Below are positions 36,458-37,204 of a DNA stretch of 37,204 bases, piece after piece; position 1 is the stretch's first letter; every line of letters begins with the position of its first letter. The stretch covers positions 20,634-57,837 of the forward strand of contig PBFG01000005.1 of NCBI GenBank assembly GCA_002718585.1, given 5' to 3'. Below the pieces are notes generated by a model. That model saw only the letters and a program-made list of their open reading frames with translations. It did no database searches and was not told the origin of the DNA. Origin of the DNA: Fidelibacterota bacterium. GTDB taxonomy: Bacteria > Fidelibacterota > Marinisomatia > SCGC-AAA003-L08 > D37C17. Made by a program: the position numbers and the translations under genes.

Positions 36458-36962
36458 CAGATTTTTTTCTTAAGGGTGTCGCTGTTTTAATTTTTTTCTG
36501 TAGCTCAAGTATACCTTGAATCAATGCTTCAGGCCTTGGAGGACATCCTGGAACATAAACATCTACGGGGACAACTAAGTCAACACCTTTTAAAACATGA
36601 TATCCATGCTGCCAATAAGGACCTCCACTATTTGCACAACTACCCATTGAAATTACGTAGCGCGGCTCAGCCATTTGTTCAAATAATCGCTTAACTCTCT
36701 CAGCCATTTTTAATGTGACGGTTCCAGCGACAATCATCACATCAGCTTGCCTGGGTGTAGCACGTGGCATTGAACCAAATCTTTCTAAGTCATGCCTAGG
36801 TCCTGCAGCTGCCATCATTTCGATAGCACAACATGCTAAGCCGAATTGAAAGAACCAAGGAGAACTTGCCCTGCTCCAATTGATAAGATCATCGATTTTT
36901 GCAACCACAACGTTATCTTCTTTAAATTTTTCTAATAATGTAAAGTCGTCAGCGTATTTCAT
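36450..36962 (-). CDS. nuoB: NADH-quinone oxidoreductase subunit B
   Basis: NuoB carries cluster N2, the electron donor to quinone. The cluster ligands are the adjacent Cys44-Cys45 ([11 protein letters not shown]), Cys109 (MGSCANSGG) and Cys140 ([10 protein letters not shown]). The quinone-site [21 protein letters not shown] is intact. Its 170 residues are standard. It starts 2 bp after nuoA. Confidence 0.98.
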   Translation of the reverse strand: MKYADDFTLLEKFKEDNVVVAKIDDLINWSRASSPWFFQFGLACCAIEMMAAAGPRHDLERFGSMPRATPRQADVMIVAGTVTLKMAERVKRLFEQMAEPRYVISMGSCANSGGPYWQHGYHVLKGVDLVVPVDVYVPGCPPRPEALIQGILELQKKIKTATPLRKKSDE

Positions 36963-36964
36963 AT

Positions 36965-37204
36965 TTATTTATCTATTCCAAGGTCGGAATATCTACCGTG
37001 AGCATATTTCAACTTCATTTTTACCCAATCTAAATCACCTTTAACCCATACATAAGCAAACCCTATCGTAAGTATAATTACAAATAATAGCATCTCTGCT
37101 AGTACAAGAAAACCTTGACCCGATGCAATAAAATCTTGGTAAACAACTGCCCATGGAAACAAAAATAAAACCTCAACATCAAATATAATAAAAACAAGAG
37201 CAAT
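36965..37204 (-). CDS. nuoA: NADH-quinone oxidoreductase subunit A, C-terminal part (cut by window edge)
   Basis: The frame is open to the right edge; 79 residues are visible. It begins inside the conserved [21 protein letters not shown] segment of NuoA (matrix loop and second helix) and ends with [13 protein letters not shown] at 37162 could be read as a start, but it falls inside this conserved segment and is not the real one. The missing part, about 40 residues with the first helix, lies beyond 37204, together with the operon promoter or further upstream genes. Confidence 0.95.
   Translation of the reverse strand: MALVFIIFDVEVLFLFPWAVVYQDFIASGQGFLVLAEMLLFVIILTIGFAYVWVKGDLDWVKMKLKYAHGRYSDLGIDK

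Noticed and set aside
37148-37162. TTG at 37162 as the nuoA start
   Set aside because: Open-frame sequence upstream to the window edge encodes the conserved [12 protein letters not shown] segment of NuoA, so the true start is outside the window.
1-37204. Mobile element, prophage, defence island, CRISPR, tRNA or riboswitch
   Set aside because: All space is filled with conserved housekeeping or respiratory genes. No transposase, integrase, repeat array, cloverleaf-like sequence or long structured leader was found.

Overview
This window is 37.2 kb of AT-rich (roughly 30% GC by eye), very compact bacterial chromosome. Every gene except one small ORF lies on the minus strand, so the transcription units read from high to low coordinates. 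Most neighbours touch or overlap (ATGA and TAATG junctions). The only gaps of note are 83 and 122 bp, and no gene-free stretch exceeds 300 bp. I see no rRNA, tRNA, CRISPR array, insertion sequence or phage gene. The small tightly packed genome, the Na+-translocating NADH:quinone reductase (NQR) and a Na+/H+ antiporter-type transporter suggest a marine or saline free-living bacterium, perhaps of the FCB group. A Marinimicrobia-like (SAR406) lineage would fit, but that placement is inference from gene content and not from a marker gene.

Region A (37204 down to 26886) is a respiratory complex I operon, nuoA(partial)-B-C-D-H-I-J-K-L-M-N. nuoE, nuoF and nuoG, which encode the NADH-oxidising module, are absent between nuoD and nuoH. 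NuoI carries an Ala/Pro-rich tandem-repeat linker and an extra C-terminal domain. Region B (26879 down to 19783) continues on the same strand with no usable gap: a hotdog acyl-CoA thioesterase, then nqrA-B-C-D-E-F and apbE, the flavin transferase that flavinylates NqrB and NqrC. On the opposite strand, converging on apbE and overlapping it by 4 bp, is a 57-residue Cys-rich membrane protein that I identify as NqrM, the Fe-S maturation factor of NQR. Two NADH/quinone energy-converting systems and their maturation factors therefore sit in one block.

Region C (19490 to 18102) is a single NhaD/CitMHS-like ion transporter, flanked by the only two intergenic spaces. Region D (18018 down to position 1) is a long housekeeping string: nrnA-like DHH phosphoesterase, dcd, ispH, pdxS, pdxT, dxs, an acyl-CoA mutase large subunit, a YbdK-type glutamate-cysteine ligase homologue, an archaeal-type (type II) GAPDH homologue, tilS, hpt, ftsH, folP, prfB, lysS and two FtsX/LolC-E-like permeases, the last cut by the window edge. 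It mixes isoprenoid, PLP, folate and nucleotide metabolism with translation functions.

Four points stand out. prfB looks truncated by a stop codon, but it carries a canonical RF2 +1 programmed frameshift site that restores a full-length protein. The mutase has the Phe/Gln substrate-pocket pair of isobutyryl-CoA mutase instead of the Tyr/Arg pair of methylmalonyl-CoA mutase. A GAPDH of archaeal type sits in a bacterial operon. Finally, complex I is of the 11-subunit type and its NuoI subunit is unusually extended. I found no clearly novel defence or mobile system.
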